Below the pieces are notes generated by a model. It made no database searches. It saw nothing but the letters and a program-made list of their open reading frames with translations, and was not told the origin of the DNA. This document shows positions 1 through 8,838 of a DNA stretch of 64,000 nucleotides, piece after piece; the stretch's first letter is position 1; the number at the start of each line of letters is the position of its first letter. The stretch lies in contig NZ_QOCW01000020.1 in NCBI RefSeq assembly GCF_003318295.1, positions 21,821-85,820 of the forward strand. Direction: 5' to 3'. Source of the DNA: Bacillus taeanensis. GTDB lineage: Bacteria; Bacillota; Bacilli; Bacillales; UBA6769. Position numbers and translations under genes: made by a program.

Positions 1-9
1 GTCATACAG

Positions 10-47
10 AAAACGCTCTGGTCTGTGAAGTGACCGAGCGTTTTTCT
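10..47. terminator. rho-independent terminator of an upstream gene
   Basis: An inverted repeat AAAACGCTC / GAGCGTTTT with an additional GGTC/GACC pairing is followed by a T run. It probably ends a gene lying before the window. The stretch from 48 to 214 holds nothing else convincing. Confidence 0.75.
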
Positions 48-214
48 TACTGATGCTAATATCTTTTTAAAATTTGTGTGAATGTGATTGTTATTTTATG
101 TACGATTGACAATCCTCTCTCAGAGCTGAATCCGTTAGTCTTAGTAAAAACTATTCTTAAAAGGAGGAATCGTCCACGCTGGGTAATACAAACCTTGATG
201 ATGGTAACCTAAGG

Positions 215-862
215 CTAATAGGCAGCAAGTCCATTCCAGAAAAAGTCGATAATCTTCTCAGCTGTTTCTTCAATCGATGAGAAGATGGCGGTTTGATCCG
301 GATTACGATAATTGCCTACCTTTAATAAGGAAATATAGCTGTGGGCCGCAAACTTTGGATTGACTTTAGGAATTTCTCCGGTTTCAATCGCATTATGAAA
401 TGCTTTTTCGAGTACGTCAAACATTTTTTCCTCAGCCTCTTGTATTTGTTGGAACTGTTTTTTTGTTAAAGAGTTTTTCGTTTCTCTTAAAAATCCGTCT
501 AAGTCAAGATCAAAGGTTGCTTTCAAATGTGCTTCTGCCACTTTATGAAGTCGAATTCGTAAAGGCTCATTTTCTACTAACATCGCCTCCATATATTTGC
601 GGATACGGAGCATCATCTGCACCATTGCCTCAGTAAACAATGACGCTTTGCTTTCAAAATAATAATAGACCGTTGCCTTAGTAACGTTACATTCTTTTGC
701 GACATCGTCAATGGATACATCTTGAAACCCATTTTTTAAAAACAAGGCCGTTGCTGTTTGGAGAATGATAACATTCGTTGGCTGTTTTTGTTCACTAGAG
801 CGAGGTCTTCCTAGTGACTTTTTCCTTTTTGCATTCAAATCCGTTCTCTCCTTACCATTCAT
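215..862 (-). CDS. TetR/AcrR family transcriptional regulator
   Basis: A DNA-binding repressor of 215 residues. The N-terminal TetR helix-turn-helix lies at about residues 28-75 and contains the typical FLKNGFQDVSIDDVAKECNV and KATVYYYFESKASLF segments. The rest is a helical ligand-binding domain. The ATG at 862 has only a weak ribosome site. A TTG at 838 sits 7-8 bases behind a good AAGGAGAG, so the true protein may start there. It is divergent from the MMPL exporter gene, and a dyad between them (891-909) overlaps the exporter promoter. This suggests it represses the exporter and itself and is released by an exported compound. The effector is unknown. Confidence 0.9.
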   Translation of the reverse strand: MNGKERTDLNAKRKKSLGRPRSSEQKQPTNVIILQTATALFLKNGFQDVSIDDVAKECNVTKATVYYYFESKASLFTEAMVQMMLRIRKYMEAMLVENEPLRIRLHKVAEAHLKATFDLDLDGFLRETKNSLTKKQFQQIQEAEEKMFDVLEKAFHNAIETGEIPKVNPKFAAHSYISLLKVGNYRNPDQTAIFSSIEETAEKIIDFFWNGLAAY

Positions 863-890
863 TGTCTTTCATTATAGCATAAACACATTA

Positions 891-923
891 TTAGTTGATA
901 ATTAACTAACCAGTATATATAAT
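891..923 (+). promoter_or_regulatory. sigma-A promoter with overlapping dyad operator
   Basis: TTGATA (895-900), a 17-bp spacer and TATAAT (918-923) form a near-consensus promoter for the MMPL gene. The inverted repeat TTAGTT-N7-AACTAA (891-909) overlaps the -35 box. On the other strand a TATAAT near 871-876 serves the TetR gene. The dyad is therefore placed to control both genes. Binding by the neighbouring TetR protein is inferred from position. Confidence 0.6.
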
Positions 924-1004
924 TTATATGGAAGTTAAGGAAGCGTATATCAACGGGGGAAGTAAGTGTCTAAAGCTGAAAAGTACATAACAAAGGAGAA
1001 TCGT

Positions 1005-3230
1005 ATGAATACATTCTTAAACAAAATGGGAAAAGTTGCGGCAGGATCAAAAAGCAGATGGATGACAGTGATTGTTTGGGTTCTAATTGTAGGTTTACTG
1101 TCTTCGGTATGGCCCCAGGTAAATGATGAAGAAACGAATTCAAATCAATTACTCCCGGAAACGGCAATGTCGGTGGAGGCATCGAAAATTTCCGATGAGC
1201 AGTTTCCAGATGAAACAGGATTGCCGTTACTAGTTGTCTGGTATCGCGCGGGTGGGTTAAATGAACAGGATTTTCAGTCTGTTCAAGCTCTCTACCGTGA
1301 ACTAAAAGAAGAGCCTCTCGAGAGACAATCAATGGTTCCGGACTTTGGAAATATGCCGCCGCAGGCTTTGATGCAGGCTGCATCCGAGGACGGGGCTGCA
1401 TTAACAACTCCGATTTTTTACGATGCCGAAGCTTCGGTTGATGAACTGCAGGAGTCACTAACATCTTTAAAAGACAAAATTACAAGCATCACGGAGCAAA
1501 ATCCATTTACAGAAGAGATCTCAGCAGAAGGATTGCATGTCCGCTTTACAGGTCCAGTAGGGATTCAGACTGATGCAACCGAACTATTTAGTCAAGCAGA
1601 TGTAACATTGCTTCTTGCAACTGTAGTACTTGTGCTGGTGCTGCTGATCGTGCTGTATCGTTCTGTTATTTTAGCGCTTGTTCCGCTAATCGGAGTCGGT
1701 TTTGCTTATGGCTTGATTAGTCCGCTGTTAGGTTTTATGGCAAGCAAAGGATGGATTGTTGTTGATGCACAAGCGATTTCAATTATGACCGTGCTTTTAT
1801 TCGGGGCTGGAACAGATTATTGCTTATTTCTCATTTCAAGATATCGAGATGAACTGCAGCTTGAACCGAATAAATACAAAGCCCTTCAGCTCGCGCTTGC
1901 AAATTCTGGTGGAGCGATCATGATGAGTGCCATAACGACCGCGTTAGGATTATTCACTTTAGCACTCGCTCAATATGCTTCCTATGATCGCTTTGCTGTG
2001 CCGTTTAGTGCGGCAATCATTATTATGGGGATTGCAGTATTAACGCTGTTACCTGCCATTCTTGCGCTGCTGGGTCGAACTGCCTTTTTTCCATTCATTC
2101 CAAGAACGGAAAGTATGATAAAGGAACTCGAACAAAAACGAGGAAAGCCTGTCCGTAAGTTAAAAAATCGCAGTCGTTTCAGCAAAGCAGCAGGTTGCTT
2201 AGTAACGGAGAGGCCGTGGCAAATTATTGTCGTTACGATGGTCTTTTTAGTTGGACTCGCTGCCTTTGTTACGAAAATCGAGTATACGTATGGTGTGTTT
2301 GAATCATTTCCTGAAGAGATGCCGTCCCGAGAAGGTCATGCCATTATTGCCGAGCATTATCCTGTTGGGGAAATTGCGCCCGTTCAACTAATCGTTAATT
2401 CAGAAGGTAACGGTTCTAAGATTAAGGAAGAAATCGAAGCTCTTCCTTATATCGAACAAGTTAGTGAACCGAAAGCGGGACAGCATGAGCCAAATATAAA
2501 AGAATACAGCATCGTTTTATCGATCGATCCTTATGCTTCTGAAGCCATTTCTAAAATTCCGGAGTTAAAGGAAGCTGCAGCTGATGCACTTGGAAATGAA
2601 GGTTTGGCACAATCAAACGAACAAGTTTGGTTAGGCGGAGAAACGGCAACATTGTACGACACAGAGAAGATTACGAGCAGTGATCAGAACAAGATTATTC
2701 CTGTCGTACTTGTGATCATTGCAGTTCTGCTGGTAATCTATTTGCGTTCGATTCCGGCAATGATTTACCTGCTTGTGACTGTTGTTCTCTCATTTTTATC
2801 AGCGCTTGGATTAGGCTGGCTTGTGATTCATTACGGAATGGGAGCAGATGCCATGCAGGGCTTAATCCCGCTTTATGCATTTGTATTTTTAGTCGCGCTG
2901 GGGGGAGATTACAACATTTTCATGATCTCAAGCATCTGGAAGAACTTCAAAAAGATGCCGTTAAAAAAGGCAATTGCAGAAGGAGTGGAAGAAACGAGCA
3001 GTGTTATTACTTCCGCTGGTCTCATTTTAGCAGGAACGTTTTCTGTTTTAGCTGTTCTGCCGCTTCAAGTATTGGTCCAATTTGGCACGGTAACGGCAAT
3101 TGGCGTACTGCTCGATACGTTTATTGTAAGACCGCTCCTCGTTCCGGCGATTACAACTGTACTTGGGAAATATTCTTTTTGGCCGGGCGAGCTTTGGAAA
3201 AAGGAAGATTTAGAAAAGCAAGAAGGATAA
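1005..3230 (+). CDS. MMPL/RND-family membrane transporter
   Basis: A polytopic exporter of about 741 residues, of the MmpL/YdfJ type. There are two similar halves, each with one N-terminal membrane helix, an extracytoplasmic domain and a bundle of five or six helices. The intramembrane motifs FGAGTDYCLFLISRYRDE (first half) and ALGGDYNIFMISSIWKNFK (second half) are the family hallmarks, with the acidic residues expected for proton coupling. The ATG at 1005 follows AAAGGAGAATCGT. A GTG at 966 with GGGGGA upstream would add 13 residues. It is divergent from and probably repressed by the TetR protein. Lipid or drug efflux is the usual role of the family, but the substrate cannot be told here. 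Confidence 0.9.
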   Translation: MNTFLNKMGKVAAGSKSRWMTVIVWVLIVGLLSSVWPQVNDEETNSNQLLPETAMSVEASKISDEQFPDETGLPLLVVWYRAGGLNEQDFQSVQALYRELKEEPLERQSMVPDFGNMPPQALMQAASEDGAALTTPIFYDAEASVDELQESLTSLKDKITSITEQNPFTEEISAEGLHVRFTGPVGIQTDATELFSQADVTLLLATVVLVLVLLIVLYRSVILALVPLIGVGFAYGLISPLLGFMASKGWIVVDAQAISIMTVLLFGAGTDYCLFLISRYRDELQLEPNKYKALQLALANSGGAIMMSAITTALGLFTLALAQYASYDRFAVPFSAAIIIMGIAVLTLLPAILALLGRTAFFPFIPRTESMIKELEQKRGKPVRKLKNRSRFSKAAGCLVTERPWQIIVVTMVFLVGLAAFVTKIEYTYGVFESFPEEMPSREGHAIIAEHYPVGEIAPVQLIVNSEGNGSKIKEEIEALPYIEQVSEPKAGQHEPNIKEYSIVLSIDPYASEAISKIPELKEAAADALGNEGLAQSNEQVWLGGETATLYDTEKITSSDQNKIIPVVLVIIAVLLVIYLRSIPAMIYLLVTVVLSFLSALGLGWLVIHYGMGADAMQGLIPLYAFVFLVALGGDYNIFMISSIWKNFKKMPLKKAIAEGVEETSSVITSAGLILAGTFSVLAVLPLQVLVQFGTVTAIGVLLDTFIVRPLLVPAITTVLGKYSFWPGELWKKEDLEKQEG

Positions 3231-3273
3231 TTTTTTACAGCCTATTCTTGTAAAAAAAAGTTAGCGTATGAAA

Positions 3274-3315
3274 AGAAAAGCGTAAAACGCATTGCGTTTT
3301 ACGCTTTTCTAATTC
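3274..3315 (+). terminator. rho-independent terminator of the MMPL gene
   Basis: A 17-bp perfect inverted repeat (AGAAAAGCGTAAAACGC and its complement) with a 3-base loop lies just past the stop codon. Confidence 0.85.
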
Positions 3316-3403
3316 ATATGTGGACATTTAAGTTCAGCTTCTAATAACTATAGCTTCCTGATGCAGCCGAAACGATCATAACAAAGGCTGGCCAAAAAGG
3401 TGA

Positions 3404-3592
3404 TTATAAATTTAATTCTTCAATCCGTTTCGAATTAAGCAAGAATAATGTGAATGAAAAGAAGGACCCTAATCCACATACCGCAAAGGCAAAATTTGAA
3501 AACTCGCTTGAATTGTTTGTTAATCCAATAATGAATGCAGTAAAGATAATTGACAAATTAAGCAGCAGAAGTATTTTTATTTTTCTTTCCAC
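3404..3592 (-). CDS. small two-helix membrane protein, unknown function
   Basis: A 62-residue protein starting at GTG with AAGGAGAG about 11 bases upstream. Two hydrophobic segments (about residues 5-25 and 32-52) are joined by a short polar loop NNSSEF, and the C-terminus SKRIEELNL is charged. This resembles the many orphan membrane miniproteins of bacilli. I do not recognise a family. It stands alone between the MMPL terminator and spoVIF. The region 3593-3765 shows no further gene. Confidence 0.5.
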   Translation of the reverse strand: MERKIKILLLLNLSIIFTAFIIGLTNNSSEFSNFAFAVCGLGSFFSFTLFLLNSKRIEELNL

Positions 3593-3765
3593 TCGTTATC
3601 ACTCTCCTTATCTACTTATCATTTTACTAGATCACTGTCATCATATCTCGATGTTCGTTATATAACATGACAAGTTTTTTGAGGGATAAGGAAACGTTTA
3701 AGCGGATTTCTCGAATAGAATAAAGGTAAGACAGCTTCCTAATCAATATAGCTATTGTTAAGAGA

Positions 3766-4023
3766 TTATTTTTTATTCATCATTTTTATCAATGAAGCAA
3801 AATCTGTCGGCATGTTATTCGTTAGAATTGCTTTGACAATTTGATCTTCTTTTTCTTTTGGTACTGGGCGATTCGCTAATTTTGAAACTTGTTTAATAAC
3901 GCCTCGAACGGTTTGTTCATCTTTAAAGTTTGCATTTTTTAGGGAGTTTGCTAATTTAAGAACTTCCATCATTTTAACGCCTGTTTTCTTTTCGATCATA
4001 CCAAAGAAGCTATTCCCGCTCAT
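3766..4023 (-). CDS. spoVIF: stage VI sporulation protein F
   Basis: An 85-residue protein that matches SpoVIF of bacilli along its length. Recognisable stretches are FGMIEKKTGVKMMEVLKLAN, NANFKDEQTVRGVIKQVSKL and NNMPTDFASL. SpoVIF is a small mother-cell factor needed for proper coat assembly and spore resistance, acting with the late coat regulator GerE. The ATG is preceded by AAAGGAGGAAATTA. It is a single-gene unit here. I searched the upstream region for late sporulation promoters and found no clean match. Identification rests on memory of the family. Confidence 0.85.
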   Translation of the reverse strand: MSGNSFFGMIEKKTGVKMMEVLKLANSLKNANFKDEQTVRGVIKQVSKLANRPVPKEKEDQIVKAILTNNMPTDFASLIKMMNKK

Positions 4024-4195
4024 TTAATTTCCTCCTTTACTAGTAATGGATGATGAAGGAATTTTATTTGTTTCTTAAATAAGATGCTCTCCTCTAGAGA
4101 ATAATTTAGTTTATCGTATTCATTATCATAACGATCTGTTTAGACTAGTATCTACAATTCTTAAATAAAGAGAGTGAAAGTAGGAGGAAAATACT

Positions 4196-4395
4196 TTGAA
4201 AAAAGAATATGATTGGATCGTCCCTTATTCTTTTACCGTTTGCCAACCTTTGCTGATGGAAAAGATATTTCAACCACTGTCCTGCTGTTTCTCACGTTAA
4301 AGAAGAATGATCCACTACAGCTGATGATAGAGTGTCCAGATAGTGCTGTTTTAGCTTTTTTTGTTTGGTTTATAGCAGGGTTGTTAACAGTTTAA
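4196..4395 (+). pseudogene. weak small ORF or frameshifted remnant
   Basis: A strong ribosome site TAGGAGG (4181-4187) precedes a TTG at 4196. The ORF it opens runs only 34 codons, to the stop at 4298. A second frame (about 4213-4395) overlaps it and encodes a longer peptide ending in a hydrophobic segment (AVLAFFVWFIAGLLTV). The two frames could be one small membrane protein broken by an indel, or just chance. No family is recognised. Confidence 0.2.
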
Positions 4396-4423
4396 ATAAA
4401 ATAGGTATAAATATACACATAGA

Positions 4424-4452
4424 TTGACAAATGGTAATCATTTCTATATAGT
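4424..4452 (+). promoter_or_regulatory. tnpA promoter giving a near-leaderless transcript
   Basis: TTGACA (4424-4429), exactly 17 bp, then TATAGT (4447-4452). Transcription would begin at about 4458-4460, that is on or beside the tnpA ATG at 4459, and no ribosome site is visible between them. Leaderless translation is inferred from this geometry. Confidence 0.6.
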
Positions 4453-4458
4453 AAAAAC

Positions 4459-5143
4459 ATGGAAAATAAATTATACAGTTTATCAGAAGCGGCTAAAATT
4501 TTTAGGAGTAAACCCAAGAACGTTACAACGTTGGGATAAAGCAGGGAAAATTGAAGTTGTTCGTACGCCAACGGATAGAAGAAGATTTCCAGAGTCAGAA
4601 ATAAAACGTCTATTAGGAGAAGAGATAAAATCTCTCAACATATTAGGGCGTCATCTCGTGATTTATGCGAGGGTTTCTTCTCACGAACAAAAGAAAAAAG
4701 GAGATTTAGACAGGAAAATTGAAGCCATTAAACAAAAGTTAGATTTGCGAATCTATGACAATATCGAAATTATTTCTGATGTAGGTTCAGGATTAAATGA
4801 CAAACGAAAAGGGTTGTCAACGATCATGGAAAAAGCAAAAAATAAAACCATCACAGATGTTGCGATCCGTTATAAAGATCGATTAACATGCTTTGGTTTT
4901 CATTATTTAAAAACTTTTTTTGAAAGCCATGGTGTGAAACTCATGATTGTGGATGACAAATCAAAAGAGTCCTCCATTCAAGAAGAATTAGTAGAAGACT
5001 TACTTTCTGTGGTGACTAGTTTTTCTGGAAGATTATACGGAACAAAAAGTGGCAAAAATAAAGTTCTACAAGAAAAAGTGAAAGGGGCATTGGACGATGT
5101 TGCAAACCTATCAGACGAAGTTAAAGGACCTGCAGCTCACTAA
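4459..5143 (+). pseudogene. tnpA: IS607 TnpA serine recombinase, frameshifted
   Basis: The protein combines a MerR-like helix-turn-helix with a small serine recombinase domain. Translation from ATG 4459 gives MENKLYSLSEAAKIF and then leaves frame in a run of five T (4499-4503). With one T fewer it continues as ILGVNPRTLQRWDKAGKIEV and on through YARVSSHEQKKKGDLDRK, where the catalytic Ser sits in the YARVSS motif. The remainder to 5143 is open. The apparent start at 4424 in that second frame is the -35 box, not a start codon. Either the gene is dead, or the T run is a slippage site or a base-calling error. The 3' end overlaps tnpB by 47 bases. Confidence 0.8.
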
Positions 5144-6638
5144 AAGCCAATCAGCCTATGAGTATCTAAATGCCTTTGGAGAACAATTTGGTGTGTTCGA
5201 ACGCAAACTATTTGTTCTCCTTTACATCCATCATTCCCCTCCAAACACTGTCAAAACATCTTTTACAAAACAATACGGCCTTACCTCTCGTCAATACAAT
5301 GCATTAAAGTTCCAGCTGGATGGAAAAGTAAAAAGCGTGATTGAAGCTAGGAATTTTCAAATTGAACAGCTGAAAGGAAAAATCAAAGAAATTGAATCGA
5401 TGATTAAAAGGAAGGAAAAACAAAAAGAAACGGTTTTCAAAAAACTTCAATCCATTTCTCCTTGTCATGACTCCTTCAAAGAGATCGTGAAAAAGTACCG
5501 AAACATCAAATTTTTCTTACAGCAGAAAAAACGAAAATTACGCAATGTGACTCAAAAACTTGAAAGATTACTTGTTTACAAAAAGGAAAAGAGAATTCCC
5601 ATTTGTTTTGGTTCAAAAGCACTCTTTTATAAACAATTTCACTTAGAAGAAAACCATCTGAAAAACCATGCTGAATGGAAAAAGCAGTGGTAACAAGTAC
5701 GCAGCTCTCAATTTATGGCTTTAGGTTCAAAAGATGAAACATTCGGCAACCAGACAGCTGCTTATGATTTAGAGAACAACTTACGGCTCCGTATCGCCCA
5801 TTCGTTTGAAGACATATTTGGAAAGTACCTCGCATTTCCGAATGTGGTCTTCCCCTACGGTCAAGCTCATTTAGATCAAGCTAAAGTCGTGTACAAAGGA
5901 TTCACAAAAAGCGGAAAAGAAAAGCGTTATTTTCGTGCCATTACCTATCGATTTATAAAAAAAGAAGAGCACTGGTATGTCTACGCAACCGTAGAGATAG
6001 ATATTCCAGAAGTGACTACAACGAATCTAAATGGATCTATTGGCATTGACTTTAATGCAGGTTTTCTATCTATTTGCGAAATTGATAGGTTCGGAAATCC
6101 ATTAAAAGAGTGGACAATTAAAGTACCTATGTACGATAGAAAGTCTGAACAAGTGAAAGTATCTTTAGGAGATGCCATTAAAGACATTGTAGAGTACGCC
6201 CAAAAAGTCGGGAAACCGACTGTATTTGAAGCCTTAGATTTCACAAAAAAGAAACAACAACTTGGTGAAGTATCAAGAAAATATGCGCGTATGTTGTCTG
6301 GTTTTGGTTATTCAAACTTTAAAGAGATGTTACAGTCAAAATCTAAACGAGAAGGTGTCCAAACTGTTCCAGTGAACCCTGCTTTCACATCTCAAATTGG
6401 TCATATGAAGTTTATGGGGCGATACGGACTAAGTTCTCATGGTTCGGCTGCTTGTATGATCGCAAGAAAAGGTTCTAAATTTCGTTGGGAAAAGCCAAAT
6501 TATACGACCGTATTAGGGTTGCCAAAAACCTTTGATAAAGAAAAACCGAATAAGAGCAATTGGTTTAGTTTATCGCCATATACGAAAAACAAGTTTTATT
6601 TCAATGATAAAATTGAACTTTTAAAAGCAGACTGCTAA
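5097..6638 (+). pseudogene. tnpB: IS607 TnpB RNA-guided nuclease, interrupted by a stop codon
   Basis: Two ORFs in the same frame (5097-5693 and from about 5694 to 6638) are separated only by a TAA at 5691-5693, so one codon change splits a protein of about 513 residues. The N-terminal part is basic and coiled. The C-terminal part has the RuvC core: GIDFNAGFLSICEID (RuvC-I Asp), VFEALDFTKKK (RuvC-II Glu) and SSHGSAACMIARKG near the place of RuvC-III. No CxxC zinc finger is visible, and the third motif shows His where Asp is usual, as in the TnpB-like branch linked to IS607. An internal ATG at 5715 could yield a nuclease half. Full function is doubtful. Confidence 0.8.
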
Positions 6639-6839
6639 TCACGATGTACCAATGAAAATAACGGTTAGCGTTTTCTAGTTGGAGCCACGCTTCCTCTGCG
6701 CCTGTAAGGATGTATGGGACCACGTACTTCAACAGTTTCTTAGAAAAACGCAGCACATTGAAGCGGGCGCTAACAGCCCTCACCGAGCAAACATGTCCCA
6801 TGTTTATCCTGTTCGTCCTATTTATTTTCCAATAAGTAG

Positions 6840-7037
6840 AGATTAATTTGTGATGGAATGCGATGAAATCTTGTAAAGTCGAAAGACTGAACTTGTATGG
6901 ATGGTTCCGTTCGGTTGATTAGAGTGTGACTCTCTAACGCTATTCATCAGGAACATTGTTCGCCTGGTGTCCAAGTATATCTTCATACTTGAGGAACATG
7001 CTTGAACATAGATTGTCTATGTTTGTATATGTTTTTA
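6840..7037 (+). ncRNA. probable omega-RNA (reRNA) region of the IS607 element
   Basis: Between the tnpB stop and the right end there is no ORF but a series of hairpins: TTAGAG/CTCTAA (about 6919-6937), CATCAGG/CCTGGTG (6945-6967), CAAGTAT/ATACTTG (6972-6991) and AACATAGA/TCTATGTT (7005-7023). TnpB nucleases use an RNA that begins near the 3' end of tnpB and extends through the right end into flanking DNA, which then acts as guide. The position fits. The start is a guess. Confidence 0.5.
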
Positions 7038-7349
7038 GGAACGGTAAATTTAGATGAACAGAAATAAGAAAATTGTATTCTAATAAGCTTCTATTAGTCT
7101 AAAATTTTTTGCGAAAAATAAAATAGTAGAAATTCCATAATGCTGGGTGTAAAATTAAAAAAATGCCTTCAGCAAGACTATTAAACATGGACATTATTTT
7201 TGTAATAAAGGGGATGAAAAACCTTCATATAAGAGGGCTGTTGTAATTGTTATTCTCGATGTGAACCAGTAAAACCTAATGAATGGCTAATTCTATCAAA
7301 AACAATCTAAGTATTCATAAAAATTAAATAATTAAGAGGTTGATGAAAG

Positions 7350-8006
7350 TTGAAAATGGATGCTAAACAATTAACGGTTAAAGAACAAACGATTTTTAAT
7401 CACATTGGCAATAAAATCAAAACGGAAGATCGAGAAATTAAAATCATTGCTAGATTAGAGGAACCTCTAGTCGTTATTTTGGGAAATGTTTTAAGCGATG
7501 AAGAATGTGATGAGTTAATTAGGTTGTCCAAAGATAGAATGAATCGTTCAAAAATTGGCAATACGCGTGAAGTTGATGAACTGAGAACAAGCAGCAGCAC
7601 GTTTCTTCAAGAAGGTGAAAGTGACATTGTGACGAGAGTTGAAAAAAGAGTCTCTCAAATTATGAATATCCCTTATGAACATGGTGAAGGTCTACAAATT
7701 CTTAATTATCAAATTGGGCAGGAGTATAAAGCTCACTTTGACTTTTTTAAAGCGAATAGTCCATCAGCAAGCAATCCTAGAATTAGCACACTAGTCATGT
7801 ACTTGAATGATGTCGAGGAGGGGGGAGAAACGTATTTTCCGAAACTGAATTTTTCAGTTTCTCCACAAAAAGGTATGGCGGTGTATTTCGAATATTTTTA
7901 TGATAATCAAAATCTAAACGATTTAACTCTGCATGGCGGAGCACCCGTGATCATTGGCGATAAGTGGGCAGCAACGCAGTGGATGAGAAGAAAAAGAGTG
8001 AACTAA
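7350..8006 (+). CDS. 2OG-Fe(II) oxygenase, prolyl 4-hydroxylase-like
   Basis: A 218-residue enzyme of the P4Hc family. It carries the iron triad as HFDFF (His and Asp, about residues 130-132) and a distal His in LHGGAPVI (about 196), followed by GDKWAATQW whose Lys binds 2-oxoglutarate. The jelly-roll strand motif LVMYLNDVEEGGETYFPKL is typical. The domain is single and lacks a signal peptide, so the protein is cytoplasmic. A close relative in Bacillus anthracis hydroxylates peptidyl proline. The substrate here is unknown, and no collagen-like protein is encoded nearby. It starts at TTG 7350 after AAGAGG; ATG 7356 is an alternative. The 310 bases between the IS607 end and this gene hold nothing recognisable. 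Confidence 0.85.
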   Translation: MKMDAKQLTVKEQTIFNHIGNKIKTEDREIKIIARLEEPLVVILGNVLSDEECDELIRLSKDRMNRSKIGNTREVDELRTSSSTFLQEGESDIVTRVEKRVSQIMNIPYEHGEGLQILNYQIGQEYKAHFDFFKANSPSASNPRISTLVMYLNDVEEGGETYFPKLNFSVSPQKGMAVYFEYFYDNQNLNDLTLHGGAPVIIGDKWAATQWMRRKRVN

Positions 8007-8016
8007 ATAAGAAGTG

Positions 8017-8060
8017 AAAATCCAGTCTCTGCTTAAAAATAAGTGAGACTGGATTTTTTA
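8017..8060 (+). terminator. rho-independent terminator of the hydroxylase gene
   Basis: AATCCAGTCTC pairs with GAGACTGGATT and is followed by a T run. Confidence 0.85.
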
Positions 8061-8197
8061 GTGTAACAATAAACTGCACGCTTTTTCATTAGAAAATGGT
8101 ATACGATACGATGACATATAAAATCGCCATATGGTCATTACTAATTTGAAGATATCTGGTTCATTGACAAGTGAACGGCACCTATTAATTTATTATA

Positions 8198-8225
8198 AAA
8201 GGAATTATGGAGTCAGTTATCGAAA
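8198..8225 (+). promoter_or_regulatory. candidate sigma-H promoter of spoVS
   Basis: AAAGGAATT (8198-8206), 12 bp, then ATCGAAA (8219-8225) resemble the sigma-H consensus RnAGGAwww / RnnGAAT with one mismatch. In B. subtilis spoVS is transcribed by sigma-H, which supports the call. It would give a leader of about 120 bases. The rest of 8061-8351 shows no gene. Confidence 0.4.
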
Positions 8226-8351
8226 GGTATAACTTACGACCAATATTTTACTAGTTCTGTTTGATTTGAATGAGAATAGTATTAAAGATACGTTAGTTAC
8301 ATTTTTTGCAGTGATCATATCAAGCGATTCAATAACAGGAGGAAAAATTAT

Positions 8352-8624
8352 ATGGATAATGTATTAAAAGTATCATCAAAATCAAATCCGAATTCAGTTG
8401 CAGGTGCCATTGCAGGAGCATTAAGAGAAAGAGGCAATACGGAAATTCAAGCGATTGGAGCTGGTGCCTTAAACCAAGCGATTAAAGCGATTGCAATTGC
8501 AAGAGGGTTTGTAGCTCCTGGTGGTGTTGATCTAGTTTTTGTTCCTGCATTTACAGATATTTTAATCGATAATGAAAATAGAACAGCCATTAAATTATTA
8601 GTAGGTCCTAGAAAAAAACGATGA
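8352..8624 (+). CDS. spoVS: stage V sporulation protein S
   Basis: A 90-residue protein with the near-invariant SpoVS sequence, for example SNPNSVAGAIAGALRERGN, IQAIGAGALNQAIKAIAIAR and GFVAPGGVDLVF. The Alba-like fold probably binds nucleic acid. SpoVS affects septation and is needed for progress past stage V and for coat assembly. A consensus AGGAGGAAAAATT precedes the ATG. It is monocistronic, with its own terminator. The C-terminus extends by PRKKR, slightly more basic than the usual end. Confidence 0.95.
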   Translation: MDNVLKVSSKSNPNSVAGAIAGALRERGNTEIQAIGAGALNQAIKAIAIARGFVAPGGVDLVFVPAFTDILIDNENRTAIKLLVGPRKKR

Positions 8625-8708
8625 ATTTATGTTAATGAGATCAATAAAAGAATGATTTGAAAAACAGTCCCGCTAATTTATTATTCGAACGGCAACATTA
8701 ATGAAATA

Positions 8709-8760
8709 GCTGACTATACACAAGATTTTATTCATAAATTGTGTATAGTCGGTTTTTGTT
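8709..8760 (+). terminator. rho-independent terminator of spoVS
   Basis: GACTATACACAA pairs with TTGTGTATAGTC across a 15-base loop and is followed by GGTTTTTG. Confidence 0.85.
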
Positions 8761-8838
8761 TGAATTGGGATAAAGAAAATATTGAATCTACGTGACATAG
8801 AGTACGATTTATATAAAATTCAAAGGGGAATGAATGTA

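Larger units (their letters stand above)
4404..7039 (+). mobile_element. IS607-family insertion sequence (decayed)
   Basis: The element encodes a serine-recombinase tnpA and a TnpB-type RuvC nuclease, the pair that defines IS607. Likely ends are GG dinucleotides at 4404-4405 and 7038-7039, which fits the GG-containing junctions of this family. Imperfect inverted similarity (ATATACA...CATAGA at the left, TCTATG...TGTATAT at the right) supports this. Both genes are damaged: a one-base shift in tnpA and an in-frame stop in tnpB. The 3' non-coding portion contains a row of hairpins, probably the omega-RNA. The boundaries are inferred and could be tested against an empty site or another copy. Confidence 0.7.

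Noticed and set aside
78..212. 44-codon GTG-start frame before the TetR gene
   Set aside because: No ribosome site, no family resemblance, and it ends right at the convergent TetR stop; probably chance.
970..1464. Long antisense frame inside the MMPL gene
   Set aside because: Mirror of a strong coding sequence; odd composition and no start signal.
6601..6801. Antisense frame after the IS607 tnpB
   Set aside because: Lies in the non-coding right part of the element, no ribosome site, no family.
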